Part shown: positions 1 through 9,154 of the stretch, one piece after another
How the letters are laid out: each line of letters begins with the position of its first letter
Position numbering within the stretch: position 1 is the first letter of the stretch
Assembly: GCA_900556975.1 (NCBI GenBank)
Contig: USQZ01000009.1
Span: 1 to 44,897 of the forward strand
Source of the DNA: an uncultured Clostridium sp.
Lineage (GTDB): Bacteria > Bacillota > Clostridia > TANB77 > CAG-508
Reading direction: 5' to 3'
DNA length: 44,897 bases
Notes under the pieces: model-generated
Database searches by the model: none
Told to the model about the DNA's origin: nothing
The model's input: the letters and a program-made list of their open reading frames with translations, nothing else
Program-made: the position numbers and the translations under genes

Positions 1-89
1 ACTACTTATCGCTGCTTTCTTCCGAATCTGACGAGGTTCATAGCTTTTCATCGAATCATACTCTCCACTCAAAAGCTATCACTTATACC
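1..89 (-). ncRNA. ffs: Signal recognition particle RNA (scRNA/4.5S-type), 3' end beyond the window
   Basis: RNA scaffold of the signal recognition particle, which binds Ffh and targets membrane and secreted proteins. Read on the minus strand, positions about 50 to 1 carry the conserved domain IV: GAACCTCGTCAG, then an apical GGAA tetraloop, then GAAAGCAGCGATAAG. The usual form around the tetraloop is GTCAGGTCC-GGAA-GGAAGCAGC; here it is GTCAGATTC-GGAA-GAAAGCAGC, with both sides of the stem changed so that pairing is kept. A second stem, ATAGCTTTT pairing with AAAAGCTAT, lies 5' of it. The 5' end is inferred from the strong promoter just upstream. tadA nearby fits the Firmicutes order tadA-scr-dnaX, so dnaX is probably just beyond position 1. 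The 3' end is outside the window, so total length is unknown. Confidence 0.88.
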
Positions 90-96
90 GATAATG

Positions 97-125
97 ATTA
101 TATAATGATATTTGAGTTTTAGCAA
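97..125 (-). promoter_or_regulatory. SigA-type promoter of the SRP RNA
   Basis: On the minus strand, TTGCTA at 125-120, a 17-base spacer and a perfect TATAAT at 102-97. It lies about 8 bases before the inferred RNA 5' end, as expected for a constitutive stable-RNA promoter. Confidence 0.8.
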
Positions 126-131
126 GTCTTT

Positions 132-872
132 TTATTCACTTCTTTTAAAAATTATTTTTGAAAAGTCTGTTATTTGATTATCAATAACTCCTTTTTCTTT
201 GAATTCACCTACTGGTAAGTCTATTGTTAATGTTCCTTTATATTTTTCTTTTTCGCTTACTTGTAAGATTATGTCCATTGTTGCTTTTATTTTTATGTCT
301 TCTTGATTTATTTGTGCTTTTTCTAATAAAGTTCCGTTGTATTGAATTTCTGTGTCTTCGTTTGAAATGTATGTGCCTATGTTTTTATTGCTTATTCTAA
401 ATGCAATCATTCCGCCATCTTGACAGAATTCTTGTTTTTCCATGTTGTCTGATGTGTTTGCTGAATATTCTATTTCCTTGTCTAAGTAGTTTTGTGTGCT
501 ATCTTTGAAACATGTTTTTAGGTTGTTGCTTGTTGGAATTAATACTTCTGTGTTTCCTATTTCTTTTACTTTTTCTATTTTCATGTTTTCTATTTTTATG
601 CTTTCTATTTTTTGCTCTACTTTGTCATTTTTTTTGAAATATATATATATATCGTTGTCTTGTTCTAAGTTTAGATCCCATAGGTTTTCACTTTGATTGC
701 TTTTTGCGTTTATTGAACTTTTTATTATTACTTTATCTAGTTCTAATGGCAAGTTTTTTTCGCCTTCTACGTTGTATTTTATCATTAATAGTATAGAAAC
801 TGATATTGCGATTAATAGAAATGATATAAATATATATTTTTTTATTATTCTTTTCTTGACTTCATTTTCCAT
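132..872 (-). CDS. Membrane-anchored protein of unknown function
   Basis: 246 residues and not a family I can name. The N-terminus is a short basic cytoplasmic segment (MENEVKKRIIKK) followed by one hydrophobic helix at about residues 13-31. The remaining ~210 residues are polar, rich in Lys, Glu, Asn and Ile, and should be outside the membrane. Two Cys (in LKTCFKD and KQEFCQDGG) could form a disulfide. The ATG overlaps the tadA stop codon (TAATG), and GAGGAGAAAG lies just upstream inside tadA, so the two genes are probably translationally coupled. It sits between tadA and the SRP RNA, where many Firmicutes have nothing. A secreted or envelope role is plausible from the topology only. Confidence 0.75.
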   Translation of the reverse strand: MENEVKKRIIKKYIFISFLLIAISVSILLMIKYNVEGEKNLPLELDKVIIKSSINAKSNQSENLWDLNLEQDNDIYIYFKKNDKVEQKIESIKIENMKIEKVKEIGNTEVLIPTSNNLKTCFKDSTQNYLDKEIEYSANTSDNMEKQEFCQDGGMIAFRISNKNIGTYISNEDTEIQYNGTLLEKAQINQEDIKIKATMDIILQVSEKEKYKGTLTIDLPVGEFKEKGVIDNQITDFSKIIFKRSE

Positions 873-1348
873 TATTCTTTCTCCTCTTTGAAAGATTTTC
901 TCTTTCTTAACATTTTAAAAAAATCTTGTAGAATTTGTTTACATTCTTTTTCTAAAACGCCATATTCAACTTGTACCTCATGATTAAATTTATGATCTTT
1001 AAATAAATTTAGAACTGATCCGCATGCTCCTGTTTTTTCATCCATTGCTCCAATATATACTTTTTTTATTCTTGCTTGAATAATTGCGCCAGCGCACATG
1101 GGACATGGTTCTAGGGTTGTATACATTTCACATTCTGAAAGTCTCCATGCTCCTAATTTTTTGCTTGCTTTTTTTATTGCTCTTATTTCTGCGTGTTCTG
1201 TTGTGTCGTTTTTTATTTCTTTCATATTATGTGCTCTTGCTATTATTTTTCCGTCTTTTACTATTATTGCTCCGATTGGCACTTCTTCTTTTTCGTATGC
1301 TTTTTGTGCTTCTTTCAAAGCTTGTTTCATTAATTTTTCTGTTTCCAT
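872..1348 (-). CDS. tadA: tRNA-specific adenosine deaminase TadA
   Basis: Deaminates the wobble adenosine 34 of tRNA-Arg(ACG) to inosine so that one tRNA reads several CGN codons; cytosolic. The 158-residue length is normal for the family. The zinc-dependent deaminase signature is complete: His52 and the proton-shuttle Glu54 in EHAEIRAI, then Cys82 and Cys85 in EPCPMCAGAI. The start ATG follows AAAGGAAAC and a near-consensus promoter. It is the first gene of a short operon with the membrane-anchored unknown downstream, followed by the SRP RNA, matching the conserved tadA-scr arrangement of Firmicutes. Nothing looks truncated. Guanine deaminases share the fold, but length, motifs and synteny favour TadA. 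Confidence 0.95.
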   Translation of the reverse strand: METEKLMKQALKEAQKAYEKEEVPIGAIIVKDGKIIARAHNMKEIKNDTTEHAEIRAIKKASKKLGAWRLSECEMYTTLEPCPMCAGAIIQARIKKVYIGAMDEKTGACGSVLNLFKDHKFNHEVQVEYGVLEKECKQILQDFFKMLRKRKSFKEEKE

Positions 1349-1379
1349 TTTGTTTCCTTTTTATTTTTCACATATTACG

Positions 1380-1408
1380 ATTGTAGCATATAATTATGTA
1401 AACGTCAA
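1380..1408 (-). promoter_or_regulatory. SigA-type promoter of tadA
   Basis: On the minus strand, TTGACG at 1408-1403, a 17-base spacer and TACAAT at 1385-1380. The start codon of tadA lies about 30 bases further on. Confidence 0.75.
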
Positions 1409-1464
1409 CTTGTGCTATTCTTGTTGCCTCTAGCGTTTCCTTTATTTAAGTATTTTTTGCAAGG

Positions 1465-1500
1465 AAAAGCATTAGTTGTAAATTACTAACTAATGCTTTT
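1465..1500 (-). terminator. Terminator hairpin after the duplicated-domain gene
   Basis: A perfect 13-base inverted repeat, AAAAGCATTAGTT (1465-1477) with AACTAATGCTTTT (1488-1500), around a 10-base loop. On the minus strand the 3' arm ends in a T-run. It lies 20 bases after the stop of the gene at 1520-2731. The plus-strand side also ends in T5, but no plus-strand gene precedes it. Confidence 0.75.
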
Positions 1501-1519
1501 TCTTTAAAGTTAAATCGGT

Positions 1520-2731
1520 TTACTGTTTACTGAGCTTAAGCTTAATGGCTCTTTCTTCTATTGATCCATCATACTGTGGTTCATTAATTTGTACCATAAT
1601 ATCTTTGGGAAGTTTTATTGCAATTCTTATAGGAAGCTTTGAAAATGGTCTTCCATATAATCTTCCTTGGTCAGAAGCCCATTCTAGTCCCATAATTTCC
1701 TCGTAGTACTTGCCGTCATTTATTTTAAGGCGTTGTTTATAACTAAATGTAGCTGCTAAATAATAATATTCTTTACTGGTTGTTAGTTTTTCATCTAATG
1801 TATCAAATATTTTATCATTTATAGGTATTGCTTTTGCTGTTAGTCTTTTGTTGTCATAAATTTTGGCGTATCTTTCTAGAAGCTTAACTCCATTCTCATA
1901 TTGGTTTTGACCAATGATTCTTAATGTGTTATAGACTTTAGTTTCTGGGAAAATCTTCAACTCAAATTTACTGCTATTTGTTGCAATAAGATATGGTTGA
2001 TATTCGTTATCTTGCTTTAGAAGTATTGGGTGCCATCCGCCTAAATTATATTCTGTTTCTGTAATCTGCCATTCATTTGTATTAGTTTCTTCTGGGCTAA
2101 AACTTACTTCGGCTTTGTCTGGAATGTACTCAATCAAGTCTGCGACAGAAATTATTTGGGCTTGTATTGCTTCTATAAGTGGTACCCACATTGTTTTGCT
2201 TTCTTTGCAAGTTTCAAACGAGCTTCTTGGATATAATTTAAATCCATTTTCTTTGGATTTTCCTGCTTGTTGTTCTATTTTCACAATTGTATCTGGTGGA
2301 ATAAAGAGCATTGGCTGTACATTCTTGTAGCCTCTTTTTAAATTTTTCTGTTTTGCGGAATATACCATTATGTTGTCGCGAACTAATCTATGTGGAATTT
2401 CTCCGATTAATTTTGCTGTTGGTACTATTCCTGTGGCTTGCAGGGATTTATTTTTATATAAATTTGCAAAGCGTTCAAGGGTATCAAGGTTTATCTTGCA
2501 ATCTTCTGATACACTTAGAGTTGCTTTTGTTACTTTGTCAGCAACTAAGAGTACACCAAAATCTTTATAGATAACTGCATGCCATCCCAGATTAAATTCT
2601 GTTTGCTTTTCTGCTTTGTTCAGAATATCGCTTCGTATGTATATTCTCCGTTCTTTGTCTGGTTCATATGCTATAAATTCGTCTGGTTTGATTAAACCTT
2701 TCTTTAGTGCTGTTATTATTGGCATATACAT
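1520..2731 (-). CDS. Unknown protein with an internal tandem duplication
   Basis: 403 residues and no named function. The protein is two diverged copies of one unit. Each has, in order, a P-[IL]-I-x-A-[LI]-[KQ] segment followed by [IV]-x-[EPA]-D-[EL]-[FI]-[AE]-Y-x-P-D-K, then LGWHAVIYKD or LGGWHPILLK, then an L-x-R-[FY]-A-[NK]-[LI]-Y-x-N-K stretch. The last motif recalls small Firmicutes/phage-associated domains in which a GY-x-NGV segment precedes an RYAKLY-like helix, but I cannot name the family. No signal peptide or membrane helix is visible. I place the start at 2731 (MYMPIITAL) rather than six codons upstream, because AAAGGAGAGG sits the right distance before that ATG. It is monocistronic, with its own promoter and terminator. 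Confidence 0.8.
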   Translation of the reverse strand: MYMPIITALKKGLIKPDEFIAYEPDKERRIYIRSDILNKAEKQTEFNLGWHAVIYKDFGVLLVADKVTKATLSVSEDCKINLDTLERFANLYKNKSLQATGIVPTAKLIGEIPHRLVRDNIMVYSAKQKNLKRGYKNVQPMLFIPPDTIVKIEQQAGKSKENGFKLYPRSSFETCKESKTMWVPLIEAIQAQIISVADLIEYIPDKAEVSFSPEETNTNEWQITETEYNLGGWHPILLKQDNEYQPYLIATNSSKFELKIFPETKVYNTLRIIGQNQYENGVKLLERYAKIYDNKRLTAKAIPINDKIFDTLDEKLTTSKEYYYLAATFSYKQRLKINDGKYYEEIMGLEWASDQGRLYGRPFSKLPIRIAIKLPKDIMVQINEPQYDGSIEERAIKLKLSKQ

Positions 2732-2800
2732 ATGCGCCTCTCCTTTCATTTTTAATATGATACTAATTTTTTTCTTACCTTTTAACTCCTCCTTTTCTAA

Positions 2801-2814
2801 ACCATAACTATGGT
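2801..2814. promoter_or_regulatory. Dyad, candidate operator upstream of the duplicated-domain gene
   Basis: ACCATA-AC-TATGGT, two 6-base arms with a 2-base centre, about 30 bases downstream of the -10 box of the promoter at 2843-2872. It is therefore in the 5' leader, where a repressor site or small RNA hairpin would act. No regulator family is recognised. Confidence 0.4.
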
Positions 2815-2842
2815 AGGATATTTTTATTGTTACGTATTTGAT

Positions 2843-2872
2843 AGTATATCATGGTTTATATAGCTTTGTCTA
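2843..2872 (-). promoter_or_regulatory. Probable SigA promoter of the duplicated-domain gene
   Basis: On the minus strand, TAGACA at 2872-2867, an 18-base spacer and TATACT at 2848-2843. The leader to the ATG at 2731 is about 105 bases and contains the dyad at 2801-2814. Confidence 0.5.
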
Positions 2873-2904
2873 GCTTTACATAATATTACTTTGGCTATAA
2901 TTAA

Positions 2905-2948
2905 AAAAGTTGAAAATTTTCCTATTTTTAGGTGAATTTTCAACTTTT
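2905..2948 (-). terminator. Terminator of the 1775-residue adhesin gene
   Basis: Inverted repeat AAAAGTTGAAAATT (2905-2918) with AATTTTCAACTTTT (2935-2948). On the minus strand the stem is followed by a T6 run. It starts 27 bases after the stop codon at 2975. Confidence 0.85.
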
Positions 2949-2974
2949 ATTATAATCTTTATATTTATTCTATC

Positions 2975-5900
2975 TTACGCTAGTTTTCTTTTTGATTTCT
3001 CTATTGCTAATATCATTAACATTGATAAAATAGCTATTCCAATTAATGTTGTAATTTCATCTCCTGTTGCTGGTACATTTTTCAATTCTTCTTTTTTATC
3101 TTCTGTATTTTCTTCTTTGCTATTTTGTACTTCTATTACATCATATGGTTTATATGTATTTATTCCATCTGCTTCATTTCCTAATATAAAGTATATTGGT
3201 TGTACATTTTGATTGTATCCACTTAAAAATCCTGTCTCTACTAATGCATATGCTTTTCCTAGTTCAAGTACCCAGCCATCTTTGAATGAATTACCATATA
3301 CAATTATTCTTCCTTGGCTATCTGTTATGTATCTTACTTTTTCGCCATTTTTATTTAAAATTACTTTTCCTAGGCTAAATGTTCCATCAGGATTTCTTAT
3401 TGCTTCATATAATGTAAATTCTACACCTTCTAGATCTTTTCCTGTTTTTGCATCTGTTTTGTGTATTATGATTGCTCTGTTATTGGCTTTTCCTTCTCCT
3501 ACAACTCTTACTGATAATGTTTTATTTACTGTCTTTCCACTTCCTAATCCTGATACTGATGCTGTATTTGAAATCTCAACGTCATCTCCAACACCTTGTA
3601 CGTCTGTTAAATATGTTATTTCAATGTATTTTCCGTCTGGTACTGTAAAAATTATTGTTCCGTCTTTTTCGATTTTATATATTGCTTTTATTATTTCTCC
3701 ATCTGCTTTTAAAATTATTGAAGATGGTTTAATTTGCATACGTGACATTTTATCTACAATTGTTATTGTGTCTGAGTTTGGATCCATGTCATATCTTTCT
3801 TTGTTTACTTTTATAACAAATTTTCCAACATAATTATTATCGATTGTAGGATTGTCTATTATTTCTTTTGTTATAGGATTATATGTGTATGTGCTTGTTA
3901 CTGTGTTTGATGTTGCATCTTTGAATGATGCTGTATTTTTTATTAATAATGTATGGTCTGTATTTTCATATGTGTCTTGTTTTAAACTTTCTAATGCATC
4001 TTCTCCCTTAACAACGATTTTATATTTTATGTAATAATATTTATAGTATTTTGTTGCATTGCTTGCTGTAACTTCTCTTAATGGTACATCTAATGATATT
4101 TCTTCTCCATTAGATATCCTTGCTAGTATTGATTTGAATAAACTTAAAATTGAGTTATAACCCACATAATTACTATCTGAACCATAAATTTCTATGCTTG
4201 ATTCGTCTATCTTAAAGTATTTGTTTGCACTTAATATATCTCTAATTGTTATTGTGTCTGAATCAATGCCACTTATTTTTAAAATATATGTATATGATGG
4301 TGCTCCTTTTTCATCTATTGTTTTTTCAATTTCTTGTTTACTTATTGTTGGTATTGTACTTGGATATGTTACTCTAGCTGTTGATATTGTTGTACCTGTA
4401 TTTTGTGCGTTTTTTACTGTGTTAACGTGATCTGTCCATCCTTCTACATTTCTATTTGATCTTGTTATTATTTTTATTACTAATTTTCCTATTGTATCTT
4501 TTGTTATATTTTTAATTGTAAAGATTACTTGATGCGTTACTTCATCAAATCTGCTTTCTACTGTTGCTCCTCCTGATTCTCCAATCCATTCATAAGAACT
4601 ATTTACGTATTCATCATAATTATTTTTGTAGTTTGGTAATATATCTGTTATTGTTGCATCAAATTTGTCTTGTCCTTTTGCTTCATATTTACTTTCTATA
4701 TTCCATGTTATTTCATTTTTTTCTGAGTCTATTTTTTCAACATTTTTATTAATTGTATTTGTACTTTGTGGACATGTTACTGTTGCTCCATCATATTGTG
4801 TTGATGCTCCATTTCTTTCTAATTTTACACTATTTCTATGTGATGTCCATCCACTAATTTCTCTGTTGAATTTTGTTACTACTTTTATTACCAATCTTCC
4901 TGTTGTGGCTCTTGTTATATTTTTAATTGTAAATATTACACTGTTTGTTGCTTCGTCAAATACTTTTTCTACGATTGCTCCTCCTGATTCGCCTTCCCAT
5001 TCATAAGAGCTGTCTAAATATATGTCTTTATAAACTTTTGAATTTATTGTTGTTTGTGGTAATGTATCTGTTATTTTGGTTTCAAAGTTTGCTGTTCCTT
5101 TTGCATTAAATTTCGCATCTATTTTCCATGTAACTTCATCTTTATCTGAATCTATTGCATCTACTGTTTTGTTTATTGACGTATTGCTTTTTTCCATATA
5201 TGCATATGTATTATCTGTATCTGTTTTGTCAAAGGCTTGCACTTCTACATTATTGTAATGATATAACCATGATTCATCTTCTCTATTAAATTTAGTTTTT
5301 AATCTTATAATTAGTTTACCTGTTGTATTTTTTGTTATATTTTTAACTGTAAATATAATTTTATGTAATGTTTCGTCATATTTACCTTCTACTGTCGCCC
5401 CTCCTGACTCGCCTTCCCATTCATGTGTGAATCCTATATATTCATCTTTATGGGTACCATTTTTAGGCAATGTGTCTGTTATATTAGCTGTATAAGAATT
5501 ATCATCTGATTCCCTAACATCAAAATTTGTTGATATTCTCCATGTAACTTCATCTGTTTCTTTATCTACATTTTCTGTTGATTTTATTATTTCTACTGTG
5601 TTTTGTGGACAATTAACGTCTGCTGTTACTGTTTTGTCTTCTACAATTCCTGTTACTTTTCCTGTGTTTGTGTGTATATTCCAGTCATTTATTTCTCTAT
5701 TAAATTTAGTTATTACTTTTACAATTAATTTTCCTGTTGTTGCTTTAGCTATATTTTTAACTGTAAATATAACTTGGTGTGTTAATTCGTCATAAACTTT
5801 TTCTACTGTTGCTCCTCCAGCTTCGCCTTCCCATTCATAACTTGAATCTACATATATATCATAATATATTTTTCCATTTATTGTTTTGCTTGGTAATATA

Positions 5901-8302
5901 TCTATAACTTTTGCTTCGTGTGTTTCATCGTCTTTAATATCAAAATCTGTAGATATTTTCCATGTAACTTCGTCTGTTTTATTGTCCGTTTTCTCTACGG
6001 ATTTGCTGATTGTATTATTATTTGGTGTTTGTGGTTTGTTAAATATTGCAGTTGCATTACTTGATCTTATACCATCAATGCCTTTAAGTGTTACTCTATT
6101 AGTATGACTTTCTCCGTCAATAATCTCACCTTCTGATGTTGTTGTTACATATATTACAAGTCTTCCTGTTGTTGTACTATCAATTCCCTCTACAATACAT
6201 ATTAATTTATGAGTTGCTTTATCATATGTTATTGTTACTGTTGCAGAACCTTTTTCTCCAATCCATTCATATCTATGTGATTCATATTTATCTGCTGAAT
6301 CTAATGTATCTGTTATTGTTGCTGTATGCTTATTTTGATCAGATTTTACTATGCTAAAGTCTGCATTTATTTTCCATTCTATTTGTTTATTTAGCTCATT
6401 TTTTGAATTTACTGATTTTTCAATTGAACTTTTATTATATTTGCATTCTGCATAGTCTGAAGCCGATTTAGTATCTCCAACTCCTGATAAAGTTACTCGG
6501 TTTGTATGTGTTGTCCAATTACTATTTTCTTTATTAAATATTGTTTTTAATTCGATAATTAATTTTCCTGTTGTTAATTTACTGATATTAGAGACTGTTG
6601 CAATTAATCTATGGTTTACTTCGTCATAACGTATTTGTACTTCGGCTCCTCCTATTTCGCCTTCCCATCTATATGAATGGCTTAAATAGGTATCATATTT
6701 TCCATTATAGTTTGGTAATGTGTCTATTATTGTACCTGTATACTTATTAATGTCATTATCTTTAACATTGAATTTTGCTTCTATTTCCCATGTAACTTCA
6801 TCTTTTGTTTCATCTACATTTGTTACATTTTTGTTAATTGTGCTTCCTGGCTTAATTCCAGGTCCTTTAACTGTTGCACTTTTTACAACTGATGATATTT
6901 CTTCTTCTTTTTCATTTTTTAGCATTGCTTTATTAATATTAACTAATGTTGTGTATCCACTATTTGCTGAATTTAATATTTCTATAACTGTTGAATATTC
7001 TATTGATGTTAAATCTTTTTCTGTTATTTTGTATTTCCATGATCTTGCTTTTAATAAATTTGTTGTTACATTTCCATTTTCATCATATAATGTAATTTGG
7101 ATATTATCCCATTTTATTAATTTTTTATATCCCTCTTTATTTGTTAATGTTATTCCTTCTCCTGAATAATAAAGATCTGAAAAATCTGATCCTGCAGTTT
7201 TTCCTAGTTTATCTTCTATTACTGCTCCTGTTGTATTTCCTTTTCCTTGACTATTAATTTTTAATTTCCAATCTATTGTATTTATATATTTGTCACCTGT
7301 TTCGTTTACTTCTGGTTCTGTTGGTGCGCTTGATGCTGTTTTATCTATTGTCCATGGAATTACTTCTCCTGTATATGATATTGTTGCTGTGTCTATTCCA
7401 CCTTCATTACTTCTTACTGTTACTGTGTTTGCTGATTGGTCAGCTGTCATTGCTTTGTTTATGCCTATACTATCATAATTTATTTTTGCTGAATATGTTA
7501 AATATGCTACTTCTCCTTCATGCATTATATGATTTATTATATATTCAAATCCGCTTAAATCATCATTCACTTTGTTTTCTGTTACACTTGTTAATGATGA
7601 CGTTGTTGTTCCATATTTTAAACTTCCTTTTTCATATGTAAGAAATTTTGAGTTTGCTAGTTTATCTATTATTGTTACATTGCTATTTATTCCTGTTTTT
7701 GATGTTATTTTTAATGTATAGTTTAATAAATCTCCATTTTTTTCTACTGATTTTGTTACATTTATATTGGCTTGATTATATTCAAATGTAGGTTGTACTT
7801 TGTCGCTGAATATTATTTTCTTTTCTGTTCCTCCATCGTTTACTTTCATATTAACTTTGAATTTAAATGTTGTATCTCCACATGCTGTTAATTTTTCGTA
7901 ATTAGGATCTTCTTCATTAAATGTTACTGTTACTGTGTTATTACTTGAATTAACTTTCATTGAATTTCCATATATCGTCCAACTTTGTCCGTTCTCATCC
8001 TTTAATATGATATCAAATAAAGTTCCTCCTTCATTTGATAGTTGAATTGCTGCTCCTCCTATTTGCTTTGGTAATGTATATGTAAGTGAGCCTGTATCTT
8101 GAAATTGTAATTGATTTTCTTTTTCTGCAAATACCATTTGTATTGTATATGTTTTTCCATTTTCTAACACTGGCGGAAAATCTTCCACTTTTACAAGAAA
8201 ATCATTTAAACTACTACTTGTTTGATATGCTGCTTGTGTTTGTGTACAACAGCATAATAACATTACTATTATTCCTATTATAATTCCAACTACTTTTTTC
8301 AT
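2975..8302 (-). CDS. Large repeat-containing surface adhesin with sortase signal VPATGD
   Basis: 1775-residue cell-wall protein. Residues 1-25 are a typical Sec signal peptide (MKKVVGIIIG core, ending around TQAAYQ). Residues ~30-480 are adhesin-type beta domains, including DUF11-like stretches such as ITDTLP and TLKITSKTG. Residues ~480-1290 hold six repeats of ~140 residues, each with a [DE]EVTW[KR]I segment, a [ST]-x-T-DTLP segment and an EW-[EI]-GE-x-GGATV segment. Residues ~1290-1620 are further adhesin domains. Residues ~1640-1735 are one SpaA/Cna-B-like domain (HKTDAKTGKDLEGVEFTLYE). VPATGD at residue 1743 is followed by a hydrophobic helix and the basic tail KSKRKLA, a classic sortase anchor. 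It has its own promoter and terminator. Intramolecular isopeptide bonds are likely from the family; the ligand is unknown. Confidence 0.9.
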   Translation of the reverse strand: MKKVVGIIIGIIVMLLCCCTQTQAAYQTSSSLNDFLVKVEDFPPVLENGKTYTIQMVFAEKENQLQFQDTGSLTYTLPKQIGGAAIQLSNEGGTLFDIILKDENGQSWTIYGNSMKVNSSNNTVTVTFNEEDPNYEKLTACGDTTFKFKVNMKVNDGGTEKKIIFSDKVQPTFEYNQANINVTKSVEKNGDLLNYTLKITSKTGINSNVTIIDKLANSKFLTYEKGSLKYGTTTSSLTSVTENKVNDDLSGFEYIINHIMHEGEVAYLTYSAKINYDSIGINKAMTADQSANTVTVRSNEGGIDTATISYTGEVIPWTIDKTASSAPTEPEVNETGDKYINTIDWKLKINSQGKGNTTGAVIEDKLGKTAGSDFSDLYYSGEGITLTNKEGYKKLIKWDNIQITLYDENGNVTTNLLKARSWKYKITEKDLTSIEYSTVIEILNSANSGYTTLVNINKAMLKNEKEEEISSVVKSATVKGPGIKPGSTINKNVTNVDETKDEVTWEIEAKFNVKDNDINKYTGTIIDTLPNYNGKYDTYLSHSYRWEGEIGGAEVQIRYDEVNHRLIATVSNISKLTTGKLIIELKTIFNKENSNWTTHTNRVTLSGVGDTKSASDYAECKYNKSSIEKSVNSKNELNKQIEWKINADFSIVKSDQNKHTATITDTLDSADKYESHRYEWIGEKGSATVTITYDKATHKLICIVEGIDSTTTGRLVIYVTTTSEGEIIDGESHTNRVTLKGIDGIRSSNATAIFNKPQTPNNNTISKSVEKTDNKTDEVTWKISTDFDIKDDETHEAKVIDILPSKTINGKIYYDIYVDSSYEWEGEAGGATVEKVYDELTHQVIFTVKNIAKATTGKLIVKVITKFNREINDWNIHTNTGKVTGIVEDKTVTADVNCPQNTVEIIKSTENVDKETDEVTWRISTNFDVRESDDNSYTANITDTLPKNGTHKDEYIGFTHEWEGESGGATVEGKYDETLHKIIFTVKNITKNTTGKLIIRLKTKFNREDESWLYHYNNVEVQAFDKTDTDNTYAYMEKSNTSINKTVDAIDSDKDEVTWKIDAKFNAKGTANFETKITDTLPQTTINSKVYKDIYLDSSYEWEGESGGAIVEKVFDEATNSVIFTIKNITRATTGRLVIKVVTKFNREISGWTSHRNSVKLERNGASTQYDGATVTCPQSTNTINKNVEKIDSEKNEITWNIESKYEAKGQDKFDATITDILPNYKNNYDEYVNSSYEWIGESGGATVESRFDEVTHQVIFTIKNITKDTIGKLVIKIITRSNRNVEGWTDHVNTVKNAQNTGTTISTARVTYPSTIPTISKQEIEKTIDEKGAPSYTYILKISGIDSDTITIRDILSANKYFKIDESSIEIYGSDSNYVGYNSILSLFKSILARISNGEEISLDVPLREVTASNATKYYKYYYIKYKIVVKGEDALESLKQDTYENTDHTLLIKNTASFKDATSNTVTSTYTYNPITKEIIDNPTIDNNYVGKFVIKVNKERYDMDPNSDTITIVDKMSRMQIKPSSIILKADGEIIKAIYKIEKDGTIIFTVPDGKYIEITYLTDVQGVGDDVEISNTASVSGLGSGKTVNKTLSVRVVGEGKANNRAIIIHKTDAKTGKDLEGVEFTLYEAIRNPDGTFSLGKVILNKNGEKVRYITDSQGRIIVYGNSFKDGWVLELGKAYALVETGFLSGYNQNVQPIYFILGNEADGINTYKPYDVIEVQNSKEENTEDKKEELKNVPATGDEITTLIGIAILSMLMILAIEKSKRKLA
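4450..6850 (-). repeat. Six tandem ~140-residue repeats inside the adhesin
   Basis: The W-G-E landmark of each repeat is encoded near plus positions 6667, 6263, 5830, 5420, 5000 and 4590, a step of about 400-430 bases. Repeats are diverged (RWEGEIGGAEV, EWIGEKGSATV, EWEGEAGGATV, EWEGESGGATV, EWEGESGGAIV, EWIGESGGATV), so they are old duplications, though copies 3-6 are clearly closer to each other than to 1 and 2. Confidence 0.85.
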
Positions 8303-8338
8303 ATTAGATATTCCTCTCTTTTTTACCTATACAAACTC

Positions 8339-8366
8339 ATTTTAATATTTTTACATGTTTTGTCAA
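8339..8366 (-). promoter_or_regulatory. SigA-type promoter of the 1775-residue adhesin
   Basis: On the minus strand, consensus TTGACA at 8366-8361, a 16-base spacer and TAAAAT at 8344-8339. The adhesin start codon follows after a short leader with AGAGGA as ribosome binding site. Confidence 0.7.
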
Positions 8367-8593
8367 TCTACTATTTCTTTTTATAAATTGCTGAATCTAT
8401 TTATTTCCCTAGCTTTTTTCTTTTGTAAAATTGCTTTTATATCTTTTTTATTAAATTTTTTATAAATATTTTATTTTATTTTTTCAATTTTTTTTTTTGC
8501 TTACGGTTAGACCTTTTGGAATTTTTTCTTATTTTTTGCTTATTGCTTTTTTTATTTTTTATATATACAATTTTTACGGAGGAGAAAATTGTT

Positions 8594-9100
8594 ATGGAAA
8601 ATTTTAATGATAATTTGGATACGCAACATAATTATGAAGTTTATACTGATAAGGCTTCTAAGTTTTTAACTTTTAGTATTGTTTTATTAGCTCTTAGTTT
8701 AATTTCATATTTATTTGCTTTGCTTGTTTTGGATAATTTCGATTTTGGATTTATTTTTGAACTATTTGCATTTGTTTGTGTTGTCGTTGCTAAAAATGCT
8801 TTAATTGATAAAAAACTTTCACTTTCGAAAAAAACTATTATTGCTTCTATGTGTTCTCTTGGGTGGCTTCTTGTGTACGATTTTATTGACTTTTTTGTTA
8901 ATATTAATGAAATTATGCAAGAGGTTGAGCAGTATTATCTTTCCGCTGATAATCAATTATATTATTTAACACCTTATTTAGTTGATGTGGCGTTGATTGC
9001 ATTAATTGTTATTCTTTATAAAGCTTTTTCAGCAATTTCTTATGCTGATGGTACTAAAAAGCATGAAGATTATTCAGATTCTTTTTATGATAAATTGTAA
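8594..9100 (+). CDS. Four-helix membrane protein of unknown function
   Basis: 168 residues from the ATG at 8594, chosen because GGAGGAG lies about 10 bases upstream; an in-frame ATG at 8516 has no such site. Residues ~1-22 are polar, followed by four hydrophobic helices in two pairs: roughly 23-45 and 49-67, then ~80-103 and ~125-147. The tail is acidic and Tyr-rich (KHEDYSDSFYDKL). I recognise no family. It is the only plus-strand gene in this part and shares a bidirectional terminator with the convergent membrane protein at 9190-9936. The 290-base stretch before it holds the adhesin promoter on the other strand and very T-rich sequence; I see no convincing promoter for this gene. Confidence 0.65.
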   Translation: MENFNDNLDTQHNYEVYTDKASKFLTFSIVLLALSLISYLFALLVLDNFDFGFIFELFAFVCVVVAKNALIDKKLSLSKKTIIASMCSLGWLLVYDFIDFFVNINEIMQEVEQYYLSADNQLYYLTPYLVDVALIALIVILYKAFSAISYADGTKKHEDYSDSFYDKL

Positions 9101-9154
9101 TTTTATAAAAGACTATTGATAAAAATATTTTTAGATACTTTGTCAAGCGTATAA

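Noticed and set aside
4450..6850. CRISPR or DNA-level tandem repeat array
   Set aside because: The periodicity is that of diverged ~140-residue protein repeats; no short identical repeat with unique spacers.
3213..8283. Long plus-strand ORFs opposite the adhesin (for example 3213-3833, 6720-7169, 7276-7641)
   Set aside because: Leu/Ser/Phe-rich shadows of an A-rich coding strand, with no ribosome sites and no recognisable domain.
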